This document shows positions 44,669-52,633 of a stretch of 64,000 nt of DNA, piece by piece (positions within the stretch are counted from its first letter, which is position 1; the number at the start of each line of letters is the position of its first letter). The position numbers and the translations under genes are program-made. The DNA lies in assembly GCF_000968375.1 (NCBI RefSeq), contig NZ_CP009933.1, forward strand, positions 1,426,001 through 1,490,000, written 5' to 3'. The notes beneath the pieces are model-generated. The model was not told where the DNA came from, made no database searches, and worked only from the letters and a program-made list of their open reading frames with translations. This DNA comes from Clostridium scatologenes (lineage in GTDB: Bacteria > Bacillota > Clostridia > Clostridiales > Clostridiaceae).

Positions 44669-46352
44669 TTCAAAATTTATTCACAGTAATTTAGCTATAA
44701 GATATTTAAAAGCATATACTAAAGATTTAAATTATGAATGTATAACTAGAGAATTTACTATAAATGATAGAAGAGAAAAAGTTTTAGAGCAACTTATAAA
44801 AGAAGAAGCAGATGTAATAGTTTTTTCATGTTATATATGGAATATAGAATTTATACAAGGATTAGCAAAACTTATTAATCTTGTTAATTCAAATATAAAG
44901 ATAGTTTATGGTGGACCAGAAGTATCCTACGATAGTATAAGTTTTTTAAAAGAAAATGTTGGAGAATATGTAATTGTAGGTGAAGGTGAAGAAACTTATA
45001 GAGAATTTATAAATTGGCAATTGAAATGTGAAAAAGTAGAGAAAAATGGATTTGATGACGGAATTTTAGCAAAGCTTAAATCTATTAAGGGATTGAGCTT
45101 TAAAATTGAAGAAAAAGTTTATTTTAATGGTGATAGAGAGCTTATGGATTTAAACAAGGTTATTTTTCCATATAATGAGCAAGATAATTTACAAAATAAA
45201 ATAGTATATTATGAAGCTTCCAGAGGATGCCCATTTAACTGTAAATATTGTTTATCATCAACAACTCATGGAGTTAGATTTTTTGAAATAAATAGGGTAA
45301 AAAAGGAATTGAAATTTTTAGTAGATAAAGGAGCTAAACTTATAAAATTTGTTGATAGAACTTTTAATTGCAATGTAAATTTTGCTATGGATATATGGAA
45401 ATTTTTAATAGAATTAGATACAGAAGTTACTTTCCATTTTGAAATTTCAGCAGACATTTTAACAGAAGAAGAAATAAAGCTTTTGTCTAATGCTCCAAAA
45501 GGTAGAATTCAATTTGAAGTTGGAGTACAAACTACAAATAATGAAATTTTAAAGAATATAAATAGAAATGTTAATTTTGAAGATATAAGAGAAAAAGTAG
45601 AAGAACTAGAAAGTATAAAAAATATAAAGCAGCACTTGGACCTTATAGCAGGTCTTCCAGGAGAAAATATTAAGTCTTTTAAAAAATCTTTTAATGATGT
45701 GTATTCTATAAGACCTGAGGAAATACAGTTGGGATTTTTAAAACTTTTAAAGGGATCACCTATGAGAGAAGAAGCTCCAAAATGGGGAATGGTATATTCA
45801 CCTTATGCTCCTTATGAAATTCTTAAAACAAAAGATATAAGTTATGATGAGATAATTATATTAAAAAGAATAGAAGAGGTACTGGATAAGTATTATAATT
45901 CTAGGAAATTTGATAATATATTAAATTATTTTTTACCAAAGTTTAAGACTTCTTTTGATTTTTACAGAAGTTTAGGAGAGTTCTTTTATAATAAGGGATA
46001 CTTAAACAGAAATATATCTTCTGCAGAATACTATAAAGTTTTTATAGAATTTAATGAAGAAAGCCTTAAAGAAAATAATAATAAATTAAAAGAGATAATA
46101 AAATATGATTATTTGAAATTTAATAAGAAAAAGTGGATTCCAGAATTTTTAGTAAGAGAAAGAAATAAGGAAGAAGAAAGAAAAATAAAAGAAAAAATTA
46201 TGGATGAAGAAATAAAGTTATCCAAAAATTATCATATGGAAAAGTTTTTTGTGGACATAAATAAGTATGTCAATGAAAACTTATTGGAAGAAAAACAGTG
46301 TTACATTATATTTGATGAAATTGATGAAAATAGAATACAGATAGATATGTAA
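44643..46352 (+). CDS. B12-binding-domain radical SAM protein (DUF4080 type)
   Basis: A 569-residue enzyme with an N-terminal cobalamin-binding-like domain (residues about 1-140, VYGGPEVSYDS) and a radical SAM barrel whose cluster motif CPFNCKYC gives Cys196, Cys200 and Cys203. The C-terminal helical region resembles DUF4080. Such enzymes often methylate unreactive carbon or phosphorus atoms; this one's substrate is unknown. Possible ATG starts lie at 44598, 44631 and 44643; I prefer 44643 because it begins MKVVLTALNSKFIH, the family N terminus. The Shine-Dalgarno is not ideal. It overlaps the methyltransferase-like gene by 26 bases. Confidence 0.85.
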   Translation: MKVVLTALNSKFIHSNLAIRYLKAYTKDLNYECITREFTINDRREKVLEQLIKEEADVIVFSCYIWNIEFIQGLAKLINLVNSNIKIVYGGPEVSYDSISFLKENVGEYVIVGEGEETYREFINWQLKCEKVEKNGFDDGILAKLKSIKGLSFKIEEKVYFNGDRELMDLNKVIFPYNEQDNLQNKIVYYEASRGCPFNCKYCLSSTTHGVRFFEINRVKKELKFLVDKGAKLIKFVDRTFNCNVNFAMDIWKFLIELDTEVTFHFEISADILTEEEIKLLSNAPKGRIQFEVGVQTTNNEILKNINRNVNFEDIREKVEELESIKNIKQHLDLIAGLPGENIKSFKKSFNDVYSIRPEEIQLGFLKLLKGSPMREEAPKWGMVYSPYAPYEILKTKDISYDEIIILKRIEEVLDKYYNSRKFDNILNYFLPKFKTSFDFYRSLGEFFYNKGYLNRNISSAEYYKVFIEFNEESLKENNNKLKEIIKYDYLKFNKKKWIPEFLVRERNKEEERKIKEKIMDEEIKLSKNYHMEKFFVDINKYVNENLLEEKQCYIIFDEIDENRIQIDM

Positions 46353-46409
46353 TATTTAAAATGCTTCTAACAATTTGGAAATTATTTAACTGGTAGAAAT
46401 AGAATATTT

Positions 46410-46441
46410 AAGAACTCCAGTGCCTATATACGGGAGTTCTT
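46410..46441 (+). terminator. Hairpin terminator after the radical SAM gene
   Basis: AAGAACTCC (46410-46418) pairs with GGAGTTCTT (46433-46441). The T tract is short. Confidence 0.6.
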
Positions 46442-46516
46442 ATTTGGTGTGATAAAGATTTGCGTTAAAGAGAAAATAGTTTTTGGTAAAGAAAATGTTT
46501 AAAGAGGGGTAAGATT

Positions 46517-46987
46517 ATGGCAGTAAAAAAAATATTGCAATTTGGAGATAATATATTAAAAAGATCAAGTAGAAGAGTAGAAAAAGTAGATGAAGAATTA
46601 TTAAAATTTGCGAAAGATTTAAAAGACACTTTATATGATGGTACAGGAATTGGACTGGCTGCTCCTCAAATAGGGGTATTAAAAAAAGTAATATTTATAG
46701 ATCTTAGAAATGAGACAAAGCCTATACTACTTATAAATCCTAAAATTATTAAGAAAATTGGAAAAGAAGATAGTGTTGAGGGGTGTTTAAGCTATCCTGG
46801 ATATGAAGGAATAGTTGTAAGACCTAAAAAGGTTATAGTAGTAGGAAAATCATTAAATTGGGAAGATGTAGAATACACAGCAGAAGGACTTTTAGCTAAA
46901 GCATTTTGTCATGAAATAGATCATCTTAGTGGAATTTTATATACTGACAGAGCAAAGAAAGTATATAAAATTAAAGAGGAAGAATAA
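46517..46987 (+). CDS. def: Peptide deformylase
   Basis: A 156-residue metalloprotease that removes the formyl group from the initiator methionine of new proteins. All three motifs are intact: GIGLAAPQIG (about residues 44-53), EGCLSYPG with the metal-binding Cys, and HEIDHLSG with the two metal-binding His and catalytic Glu. The length and termini match type 1 bacterial deformylases. GAGGGG is well placed before the ATG. Here the gene is alone rather than in the common fmt operon. Confidence 0.96.
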   Translation: MAVKKILQFGDNILKRSSRRVEKVDEELLKFAKDLKDTLYDGTGIGLAAPQIGVLKKVIFIDLRNETKPILLINPKIIKKIGKEDSVEGCLSYPGYEGIVVRPKKVIVVGKSLNWEDVEYTAEGLLAKAFCHEIDHLSGILYTDRAKKVYKIKEEE

Positions 46988-47040
46988 AAAAACTGTTGAA
47001 TCTTTTAGGATACTAACATTAAAAGATTCAACAGTTTTTT
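46987..47040. terminator. Bidirectional terminator
   Basis: A perfect stem of about 20 bp (46987-47006 with 47021-47040), starting in the def stop codon and ending in T6. It also overlaps the last two bases of the convergent gene. Confidence 0.9.
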
Positions 47041-47338
47041 AAATATATTTAATAGATATTCCTTTGCTACTGAATATATTTCCAAATAAAGGAAGCTTGA
47101 TTTTATGGTAAATTAGAATGTTGTCCTCTAATATTAGTCCCTTTTCTATAAAAACTTTTACACTATCATATTCATGAACGTTGTAATTAATAGTTCCTCT
47201 GAAGTCCTTTAAAAATTCAACAGTAATACTTTTGACGTCCATATCACAGCACCCACCAGAGGCAGAAATAGTTTTTACAACGAAACATCCTTTATTTTTT
47301 TTTGCGTATTTAAGAGCTTTTTCATCAATATTTAGCAT
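47039..47338 (-). CDS. HesB/IscA-like CC-motif protein
   Basis: A 99-residue protein with the HesB/IscA-like fold pattern and a double-cysteine motif SGGCCDM near residues 28-34. I recall a family of HesB-like (seleno)proteins in Clostridia in which one of these cysteines can be selenocysteine; here both are encoded as cysteine. The role is unproven, possibly in iron-sulfur or selenium handling. The ATG at 47338 follows AGGAGATG. Single gene. Confidence 0.65.
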   Translation of the reverse strand: MLNIDEKALKYAKKNKGCFVVKTISASGGCCDMDVKSITVEFLKDFRGTINYNVHEYDSVKVFIEKGLILEDNILIYHKIKLPLFGNIFSSKGISIKYI

Positions 47339-47581
47339 AAAATCATCTCCTAATTTTAAATATGTTCCACTACTAAATTTAAAGTTTTAATATTTATATA
47401 TAAAATAAGGTGTAAATTATATATTTGTAAAATAAAACACCATTTATGTATTTAAGTTCCATGTAAATTTATACCTATACAGCATGTTATACTATTTTAA
47501 TATATAACAACTTTATTGTCAACATTAATGGATGTAAATCTTAACAATTAAGAGGAATTTATAAATCATATAGAATTAAAT
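47339..47581. other. Non-coding gap upstream of the ECF component gene
   Basis: With the promoter at 47582-47624 this makes a 310-base gene-free region. It is AT-rich and should contain the promoter of the minus-strand CC-motif gene. I saw no riboswitch-like structure or further repeat in it. Confidence 0.5.
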
Positions 47582-47624
47582 TGTTTACATGTACAAACAT
47601 ATATTGTATACTTGTGTATATACA
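47582..47624 (+). promoter_or_regulatory. Promoter with two operator-like palindromes
   Basis: TTTACA (47584-47589), 17-base spacer, TATACT (47607-47612). Two related imperfect palindromes cover it: TGTTTACATGTACAAACA (47582-47599) over the -35 box and TGTATA-N8-TATACA (47605-47624) over the -10 box and start. Both begin TGTWTACWTGT, 23 bases apart. A repressor site is likely, perhaps for a niacin-responsive repressor. Confidence 0.6.
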
Positions 47625-47648
47625 GTTGATTTGGAGGTGTAAAGTAAA

Positions 47649-48149
47649 ATGAAAAATATAAAGAAACTTACTTATGCAGGTCTTTTAACTGCACTTGCTA
47701 TTGTAATTCCATTAACTTTTGGATTCTTAAAAATTCAAGTAGGGCCTTTTAGTGCTACTTTAGCAGCACATGTACCATTGTTTATAGCTATGCTTTTAGG
47801 ACCCTTTGCAGCAATTATGGTGGGAGTTGGATCTGCCTTAGGATTTTTGATATCAGCACCAGCAGTTGTAGCTGCAAGAGCTTTTATGCATACTTTTGTC
47901 GGATTAGCAGGTGCGCTGCTTATAAAAAAAGGAGTATCCTTCAGTAAAGTAGTTCTCATAACAGCACCTATACATGCAATTTTAGAAGCAATAGCTGTAA
48001 TACCATTTGGATTTACTATGTACAAGGTACTTGTAGTAGTAGGGGTAGGATCATTCTTGCATCATATGGTAGATGGGATTATTGCATTTGCTTTAGTTAA
48101 AGCTTTAGCGAAAAATTTAAGATTAGATTTGAGAAAATCAACAATTTAA
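47649..48149 (+). CDS. ECF transporter substrate-binding component, probably for niacin (NiaX-like)
   Basis: A 166-residue integral membrane protein with about five or six helices, the S component of an energy-coupling-factor vitamin importer. The segment FSATLAAHVPLFIAMLLGP (about residues 35-53) and the following GSALGFLISAPAVVAARAFMH closely resemble niacin-specific NiaX proteins. The shared ECF module genes are not here, as usual for group II systems. The operator-like palindromes suggest repression when the vitamin is plentiful. Family assignment is good, substrate moderately so. Confidence 0.78.
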   Translation: MKNIKKLTYAGLLTALAIVIPLTFGFLKIQVGPFSATLAAHVPLFIAMLLGPFAAIMVGVGSALGFLISAPAVVAARAFMHTFVGLAGALLIKKGVSFSKVVLITAPIHAILEAIAVIPFGFTMYKVLVVVGVGSFLHHMVDGIIAFALVKALAKNLRLDLRKSTI

Positions 48150-48160
48150 GTGAAACTATA

Positions 48161-48205
48161 AAGATCCAATATAAAATAAGTTAAAATTATTTTATATTGG
48201 ATCTT
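48161..48205. terminator. Bidirectional terminator
   Basis: A perfect 19-bp stem (48161-48179 with 48187-48205) with a 7-base loop, between the ECF component gene and the convergent MarR gene. Confidence 0.88.
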
Positions 48206-48250
48206 TTACTTTTAAGGAAGAATTTATATGATTACTACAAATTTCATGAA

Positions 48251-48721
48251 TTAATCAATTCCTTTTTTACTGCACCATAAATCATTCCCAGGCCTTGATG
48301 AAGCAAATTTTTCCATAACTTTTATCCATGAAATAAGACATTCTTCTCCAAGTTCATTAAAAATGTTTTTTAGCACTTTGCTTTGAACATAAGAAAGTTT
48401 CTTCTCTAGCTCCTTACCTTCTTTTGTAAGACTTAGTTGTCTTACACGAAGGTCTTGCTTTGAAGGCACACTTGCAATAAAGCCTTTTTCAATAAGTTTT
48501 CTTAATGGGCTATTAAGTGCTTGTTTGCTTATTTCTAATAGTGTTAATAGCTCATTGATGCTTATTCCTGGAAAACGTGCAACGAAATAAAGTATGCGAT
48601 GGTGCATACGTTGAATTCCGTATTTAACCAACATATGATCTGGTTCTTCAGTAAATGTTTTGTATGCAAAATAAAATAAAGCTTTTATATCATCTAGTTT
48701 CTTTTCAGTTTCTATAGTCAT
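48251..48721 (-). CDS. MarR-family transcriptional regulator
   Basis: A 156-residue winged helix-turn-helix regulator. The recognition region ISINELLTLLEISKQALNSP and the wing FIASVPSKQDLRVRQLSLTKEGKEL are typical of MarR proteins, which act as dimers at short palindromes. It is divergent from the oxidoreductase operon, with 386 bases between the genes, where two GTCAA-N5-TTGAC palindromes lie; these could be its sites. The ligand is unknown. The start is supported by GAAAGGAAG. Confidence 0.9.
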   Translation of the reverse strand: MTIETEKKLDDIKALFYFAYKTFTEEPDHMLVKYGIQRMHHRILYFVARFPGISINELLTLLEISKQALNSPLRKLIEKGFIASVPSKQDLRVRQLSLTKEGKELEKKLSYVQSKVLKNIFNELGEECLISWIKVMEKFASSRPGNDLWCSKKGID

Positions 48722-48962
48722 ATAAATCTTCCTTTCAGTATTCCTATTAATTATTTTCTTTTAATTTTATCATTTACTTAAGTATATTTCCATAGTGATT
48801 TAGGCATCTTCAAAAAATAATAAGTTCACTTGATAATCTGTTTTGTGTCATATAGCATTGAAAGGACACTTATATAAGGTTGAGAAACCCGCCTTTTGTC
48901 TGACCCAAAATATCCATTATATCTGGACTAATTATTCTATTTTAGATACTTTAAATAAATTG
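48722..48962. other. Intergenic region between the MarR gene and the oxidoreductase operon
   Basis: Part of a 386-base gap. This half should hold the MarR promoter. The part 48860-48930 is locally less AT-rich (CCCGCC, GACCC) and might be a remnant of an older gene, but I find no readable frame longer than 15 codons. Confidence 0.4.
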
Positions 48963-49049
48963 GTCAACATTATTGACATATATTATTACAGTATGATATC
49001 ATGATAATAGGTCAATTAAGTTGACGTATAAATGATAACGTTTTAATAA
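48963..49049 (+). promoter_or_regulatory. Two GTCAA-N5-TTGAC palindromes, each carrying a -35 box
   Basis: Palindromes at 48963-48977 and 49011-49025. The TTGAC arm of the first is the -35 of TTGACA (48973-48978)-N18-TATCAT (48997-49002). That of the second is the -35 of TTGACG (49021-49026)-N17-TAATAA (49044-49049). A dimeric repressor, perhaps the divergent MarR protein, could block both promoters. Confidence 0.6.
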
Positions 49050-49107
49050 GAAACTTATTTAAGTTTAATACTAAATTCTATAATGAATATTCACAGGAGG
49101 TGGTATT

Positions 49108-49770
49108 ATGAGTAGGATTAGAATTTTTACAGGACATTTTGGAAGTGGAAAAACAGAAATATCAATAAATTATGCATTGAGTTTGGCTAAACAGGGTAAA
49201 AAAGTTGCAATTGTAGATATTGATATCGTAAATCTTTATTTTTGTACAAGGGACTTAAGAAAATATCTCGAAGAAAATGGTATTAGAGTAATATCATCAG
49301 ATCCTAGTCTTTCTAATGCAGAATTAGCAGTAGTTCCAGCTGAAGTTTTATCTATATTTAATGACAAAAGTTATGAGGTAGTTATGGATATAGGTGGGGA
49401 TGATCAAGGAGCTATTGTTCTTGGACAATATAATAAATACTTCAAAGAAGAACCTTATGATATGTATTTTGTAGTAAATAATAATAGAATTTTGACTTCT
49501 GATAGTAATGAAACAGAGGAGTTTCTATATTCCATTGAAAAGGTTTCCAGATTAAAGGTAACTCATTTAGTATCTAATACGAATATGTCTTATGAAACAA
49601 AGTTGGAAGACATATTAAGAGGAGATAAAGAAGTTATAAAATTAAGTGAAAAATTAAATATACCGTATAAATATACAGTATGTAGAAGAGATTTAGTAGA
49701 AGAAGTAAAAAATAAAGTTAAAGGTGAAATATTTCCAATAGATATATACATGAAACCACCTTGGAGGTAA
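49108..49770 (+). CDS. ParA/MinD-like P-loop NTPase
   Basis: A 220-residue ATPase of the SIMIBI/deviant Walker type: GHFGSGKTEI (residues 8-17) as P-loop, VAIVDIDIVNLYFC as the following switch, and VVMDIGGDDQGA as Walker B. There is no membrane-targeting helix. Proteins of this type are often found just upstream of 2-oxoacid:ferredoxin oxidoreductase genes, as here; a role in cofactor or complex assembly is possible but unproven. GGAGGTGG precedes the ATG. A 114-base gap separates it from the ferredoxin gene. Confidence 0.82.
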   Translation: MSRIRIFTGHFGSGKTEISINYALSLAKQGKKVAIVDIDIVNLYFCTRDLRKYLEENGIRVISSDPSLSNAELAVVPAEVLSIFNDKSYEVVMDIGGDDQGAIVLGQYNKYFKEEPYDMYFVVNNNRILTSDSNETEEFLYSIEKVSRLKVTHLVSNTNMSYETKLEDILRGDKEVIKLSEKLNIPYKYTVCRRDLVEEVKNKVKGEIFPIDIYMKPPWR

Positions 49771-49884
49771 AAACTATAATAATTAGTTATCAATAAAATT
49801 TATATAAATATAAATTCAATTAATTTATAAAAAAATATCTAAGAAAAGTTTTAAACTACTAAAAATTAAGGAGGGAACTTTCTT

Positions 49885-50094
49885 ATGGCAAAGGTAACTT
49901 TTAGAGAAGAAAGATGCAAGGGTTGTGGACACTGCATAGAAGCATGTCCTAAGAAAATAATAAGCTTTGCAGATAGACTGAATGTAAAAGGATATCATCC
50001 AGCTAATATTACAGAAGAAAAAATGAAGGAATGTGTTGCTTGCGCATCCTGTGGAAAGATATGTCCAGATTGCGTAATAACAGTTGAAAAGTAA
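49885..50094 (+). CDS. 2-oxoacid:ferredoxin oxidoreductase delta subunit (2[4Fe-4S] ferredoxin)
   Basis: A 69-residue ferredoxin-like subunit with two cluster motifs, C-x2-C-x2-C-x3-C (CKGCGHCIEACP and CVACASCGKICP). It carries electrons out of the oxidoreductase. It is the first subunit of a delta-alpha-beta-gamma operon and precedes the alpha gene by 16 bases. AAGGAGGG lies at good distance. An extra cysteine follows the second motif (PDC). Confidence 0.93.
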   Translation: MAKVTFREERCKGCGHCIEACPKKIISFADRLNVKGYHPANITEEKMKECVACASCGKICPDCVITVEK

Positions 50095-50110
50095 TAAGGA
50101 GGGATTCTTT

Positions 50111-51181
50111 GTGGGAGAAAAAGTATTAATAAAAGGTAATGAAGCTATTGGCGAAGCTGCCATAAGAGCTAATTGTCAAGCCTTCTTTGGTTATCCAATT
50201 ACGCCTCAGACAGAAGTTGCAGCTTATATGTCAAGAAAAATGCCTAAAATAGGAAGAGTATTTATACAAGCTGAAAGTGAAGTTGCTGCTATAAATATGG
50301 TTTATGGAGCAGCAGGTACTGGAGTTAGATCTATGACATCATCAAGCTCACCTGGAATAAGCTTAAAGGCAGAAGGTATATCATATATAGCAGGTGCAGA
50401 GCTGCCTTGTGTTATAGTAGATATAGTTAGAGGAGGCCCTGGACTTGGAAGTATCCAGCCAGCTCAGTCAGATTATTTTCAAGCAACAAAAGGCTGTGGT
50501 CATGGAGACTATAAAATGCCAGTATTTGCACCAGCATCAATACAGGAAATGGTTGACTTAATTCAAGATGCCTTTGATACAGCAGATATGTACAGAACAC
50601 CTTGTATGGTAATGGGAGATGGAATGCTTGGCCAAATGATGGAACCAGTAGAATTTAAAGAAAGACCATCAAAGAAGCTTCCAGAAAAAAACTGGGCAGC
50701 AAATGGACTTAATGGAAGAAAAGAGCATAATGTAATAAATTCATTATTCTTAGAGCCTGAAACATTGGAAAAACATAATGAAAAGCTTCAAGCTAAATAT
50801 AAAACAATAGAAGAAAATGAAGTTAGATATGAAATGTTTAACTGTGAAGGAGAAACTGATTTAATAATAGTTGCATATGGAACAACCTCAAGAATATGTA
50901 AAAATGTTATAAAGATGGCTGCAAAGGAAGGAATAAAAGTAGGATTGATAAGACCAATAACTTTATGGCCTTTCCCATTTGAAGCATTTGAAAAGACAGT
51001 AGATAATACTAAATGCGGCTATTTATCAGTAGAAATGAGCTGCGGACAGATGGTTGAAGATGTAAGACTAGCATCTAATGGAAGAAAACCTGTAGATTTT
51101 TATGGAAGATCAGGAGGAATGGTTCCAGATCCTACAGATATTCTTGAAAAAGTAAAATCTATAGTAGGGGGTGCAAAATAA
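50111..51181 (+). CDS. vorB: 2-oxoacid:ferredoxin oxidoreductase alpha subunit (VorB-like)
   Basis: A 356-residue subunit carrying the pyrimidine-binding and C-terminal transketolase-like domains of the thiamine diphosphate enzyme. FGYPITPQTE (about residues 26-35), IQAESEVAAINMVYGAAGTG with the conserved Glu, and the C-terminal KVGLIRPITLWPFP are typical of 3-methyl-2-oxobutanoate or 2-oxoglutarate ferredoxin oxidoreductases. GTG at 50111 follows AAGGAGGG. Its stop overlaps the beta start by one base (TAATG). Substrate class (branched-chain versus 2-oxoglutarate) is not certain. Confidence 0.9.
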   Translation: MGEKVLIKGNEAIGEAAIRANCQAFFGYPITPQTEVAAYMSRKMPKIGRVFIQAESEVAAINMVYGAAGTGVRSMTSSSSPGISLKAEGISYIAGAELPCVIVDIVRGGPGLGSIQPAQSDYFQATKGCGHGDYKMPVFAPASIQEMVDLIQDAFDTADMYRTPCMVMGDGMLGQMMEPVEFKERPSKKLPEKNWAANGLNGRKEHNVINSLFLEPETLEKHNEKLQAKYKTIEENEVRYEMFNCEGETDLIIVAYGTTSRICKNVIKMAAKEGIKVGLIRPITLWPFPFEAFEKTVDNTKCGYLSVEMSCGQMVEDVRLASNGRKPVDFYGRSGGMVPDPTDILEKVKSIVGGAK

Positions 51182-51930
51182 TGGCAATAGTATATGAAAA
51201 TCCAAAGGCATTGTTGGATGTGCCTACACATTATTGTCCAGGATGTACACATGGTATAATTCACAAATTAGTTGCAGAAGTAATAGATGAACTTGGCATA
51301 TTAGATAAAACAATAGGAGTAGCTCCAGTAGGATGTTCAGTTTTAGCATATAACTATTTTGCATGTGATATGTTTGAAGCAGCACATGGAAGAGCACCAG
51401 CCTGTGCAACAGGAATAAAGAGAACAAATCCTGATAAAGTAGTATTTACATATCAGGGAGATGGGGATCTTGCAGCAATAGGAACAGCAGAAATTGTACA
51501 TGCAGCAACAAGAGGAGAAAACTTAACAGGAATATTTGTAAACAACTGTATATATGGTATGACAGGGGGACAAATGGCACCAACAACACTGCCAGGACAG
51601 GTAACAGAAACAACACCATATGGAAGAGATCCTAAGATAGCAGGATATCCAATAAGAGTTTCAGAAATGATTTCCACACTAACAGGAGCATGTTATGTAG
51701 AAAGAGTATCTGTAGATTCAGTTCCAAATATAATAAAAGCAAAGAAAGCTATAAAGAAAGCTTTCCAAAACCAGTTGGAGGGAAAAGGCTTTTCACTTGT
51801 AGAAGTTCTGTCAATATGCCCAACTAACTGGGGATTGTCACCTTCAGAATCAATGAAATGGTTAAAGGAAAATATGATTCCGTATTATCCACTAGGAGTT
51901 AAGAAGGATAATACAGAGGAGGTGAAATAA
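51181..51930 (+). CDS. 2-oxoacid:ferredoxin oxidoreductase beta subunit (thiamine-diphosphate binding)
   Basis: A 249-residue subunit with the thiamine diphosphate motif GDGD...N (YQGDGDLAAIG near residues 97-107, VNNCIYGMTGGQ near 120-131) and the N-terminal HYCPGCTHG that ligates or flanks the proximal iron-sulfur cluster. It decarboxylates the 2-oxoacid with CoA and passes electrons to ferredoxin. It is translationally coupled to the alpha gene by a one-base overlap and is followed two bases later by gamma. Confidence 0.93.
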   Translation: MAIVYENPKALLDVPTHYCPGCTHGIIHKLVAEVIDELGILDKTIGVAPVGCSVLAYNYFACDMFEAAHGRAPACATGIKRTNPDKVVFTYQGDGDLAAIGTAEIVHAATRGENLTGIFVNNCIYGMTGGQMAPTTLPGQVTETTPYGRDPKIAGYPIRVSEMISTLTGACYVERVSVDSVPNIIKAKKAIKKAFQNQLEGKGFSLVEVLSICPTNWGLSPSESMKWLKENMIPYYPLGVKKDNTEEVK

Positions 51931-51931
51931 A

Positions 51932-52462
51932 ATGGCATCACAACAAATAATTTTCGCTGGATTCGGCGGACAGGGTATATTATCAATGGGTAAATTCTTA
52001 GCATATGCAGGAATGGATGCTAATTTAAATGTTTCATGGCTGCCATCTTATGGACCAGAAATGAGAGGAGGAACAGCTAACTGTTCAGTAATACTAACAG
52101 ATGAAGCAATAGGTTCACCAATAGTAACAAAAGCAGATACAATAGTTGTAATGAACAGACCTTCTCTAGAAAAATTTGAAGATATTGTAGAGCCAAATGG
52201 TGTTATAATAATGGATTCAGATTTGGTAGATATAGTGACAAAGAGAAAAGATATAAAGGTAATATCAATACCAGCTCAAACAATAGCAGAAGAAATAGGA
52301 AGTAAAAAAATAGCAAACATGATACTTTTGGGAGCACTAGTAAAAGAAACAGGAATAGTTTCCATAGAAGCTTTATTAGAATCTCTAAAGGCACATGGAA
52401 AAGAAAAATTCTTTGAGTCAAATAAAAATGCTATTCAAAAGGGAATAGATTTTGTAAAATAA
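51932..52462 (+). CDS. 2-oxoacid:ferredoxin oxidoreductase gamma subunit
   Basis: A 176-residue subunit of the catalytic gamma domain family: FAGFGGQGILSMGKFLA (residues 7-23) and SYGPEMRGGTANCSVI (about 39-54) are the conserved motifs. It completes the four-subunit enzyme. GAGGAGGTG inside the end of the beta gene serves as ribosome-binding site. A very long perfect hairpin starts at its stop codon. Confidence 0.93.
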   Translation: MASQQIIFAGFGGQGILSMGKFLAYAGMDANLNVSWLPSYGPEMRGGTANCSVILTDEAIGSPIVTKADTIVVMNRPSLEKFEDIVEPNGVIIMDSDLVDIVTKRKDIKVISIPAQTIAEEIGSKKIANMILLGALVKETGIVSIEALLESLKAHGKEKFFESNKNAIQKGIDFVK

Positions 52463-52523
52463 ATTGTAAAATAAAAAACTACTTAGCATACATACTAAGT
52501 AGTTTTTTATTTTACAATTTATT
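52458..52523. terminator. Very long perfect hairpin terminator of the oxidoreductase operon
   Basis: A 29-bp perfectly paired stem (52458-52486 with 52495-52523) with an 8-base loop. It begins inside the last codons of the gamma gene and contains T6 in the descending arm. Confidence 0.9.
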
Positions 52524-52633
52524 ATTGTTATGCATTTAAACTAAAGCTTTTAGACATATTAAAGTGTATAAAGACTTAGAAACTCAAAAAATGTATAAAA
52601 CAAATTCATTGGAATTCATAAGGGGTGCTGAAT

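Noticed and set aside
48860..48960. Less AT-rich patch with a 15-codon minus-strand frame (MDILGQTKGG...)
   Set aside because: No Shine-Dalgarno and no extension in any frame. A gene remnant is possible but cannot be supported.
49032..49047. Catabolite-repression (cre) site, TGATAACGTTTTAA
   Set aside because: The second half lacks the conserved CA of the cre consensus, so the match is only partial.
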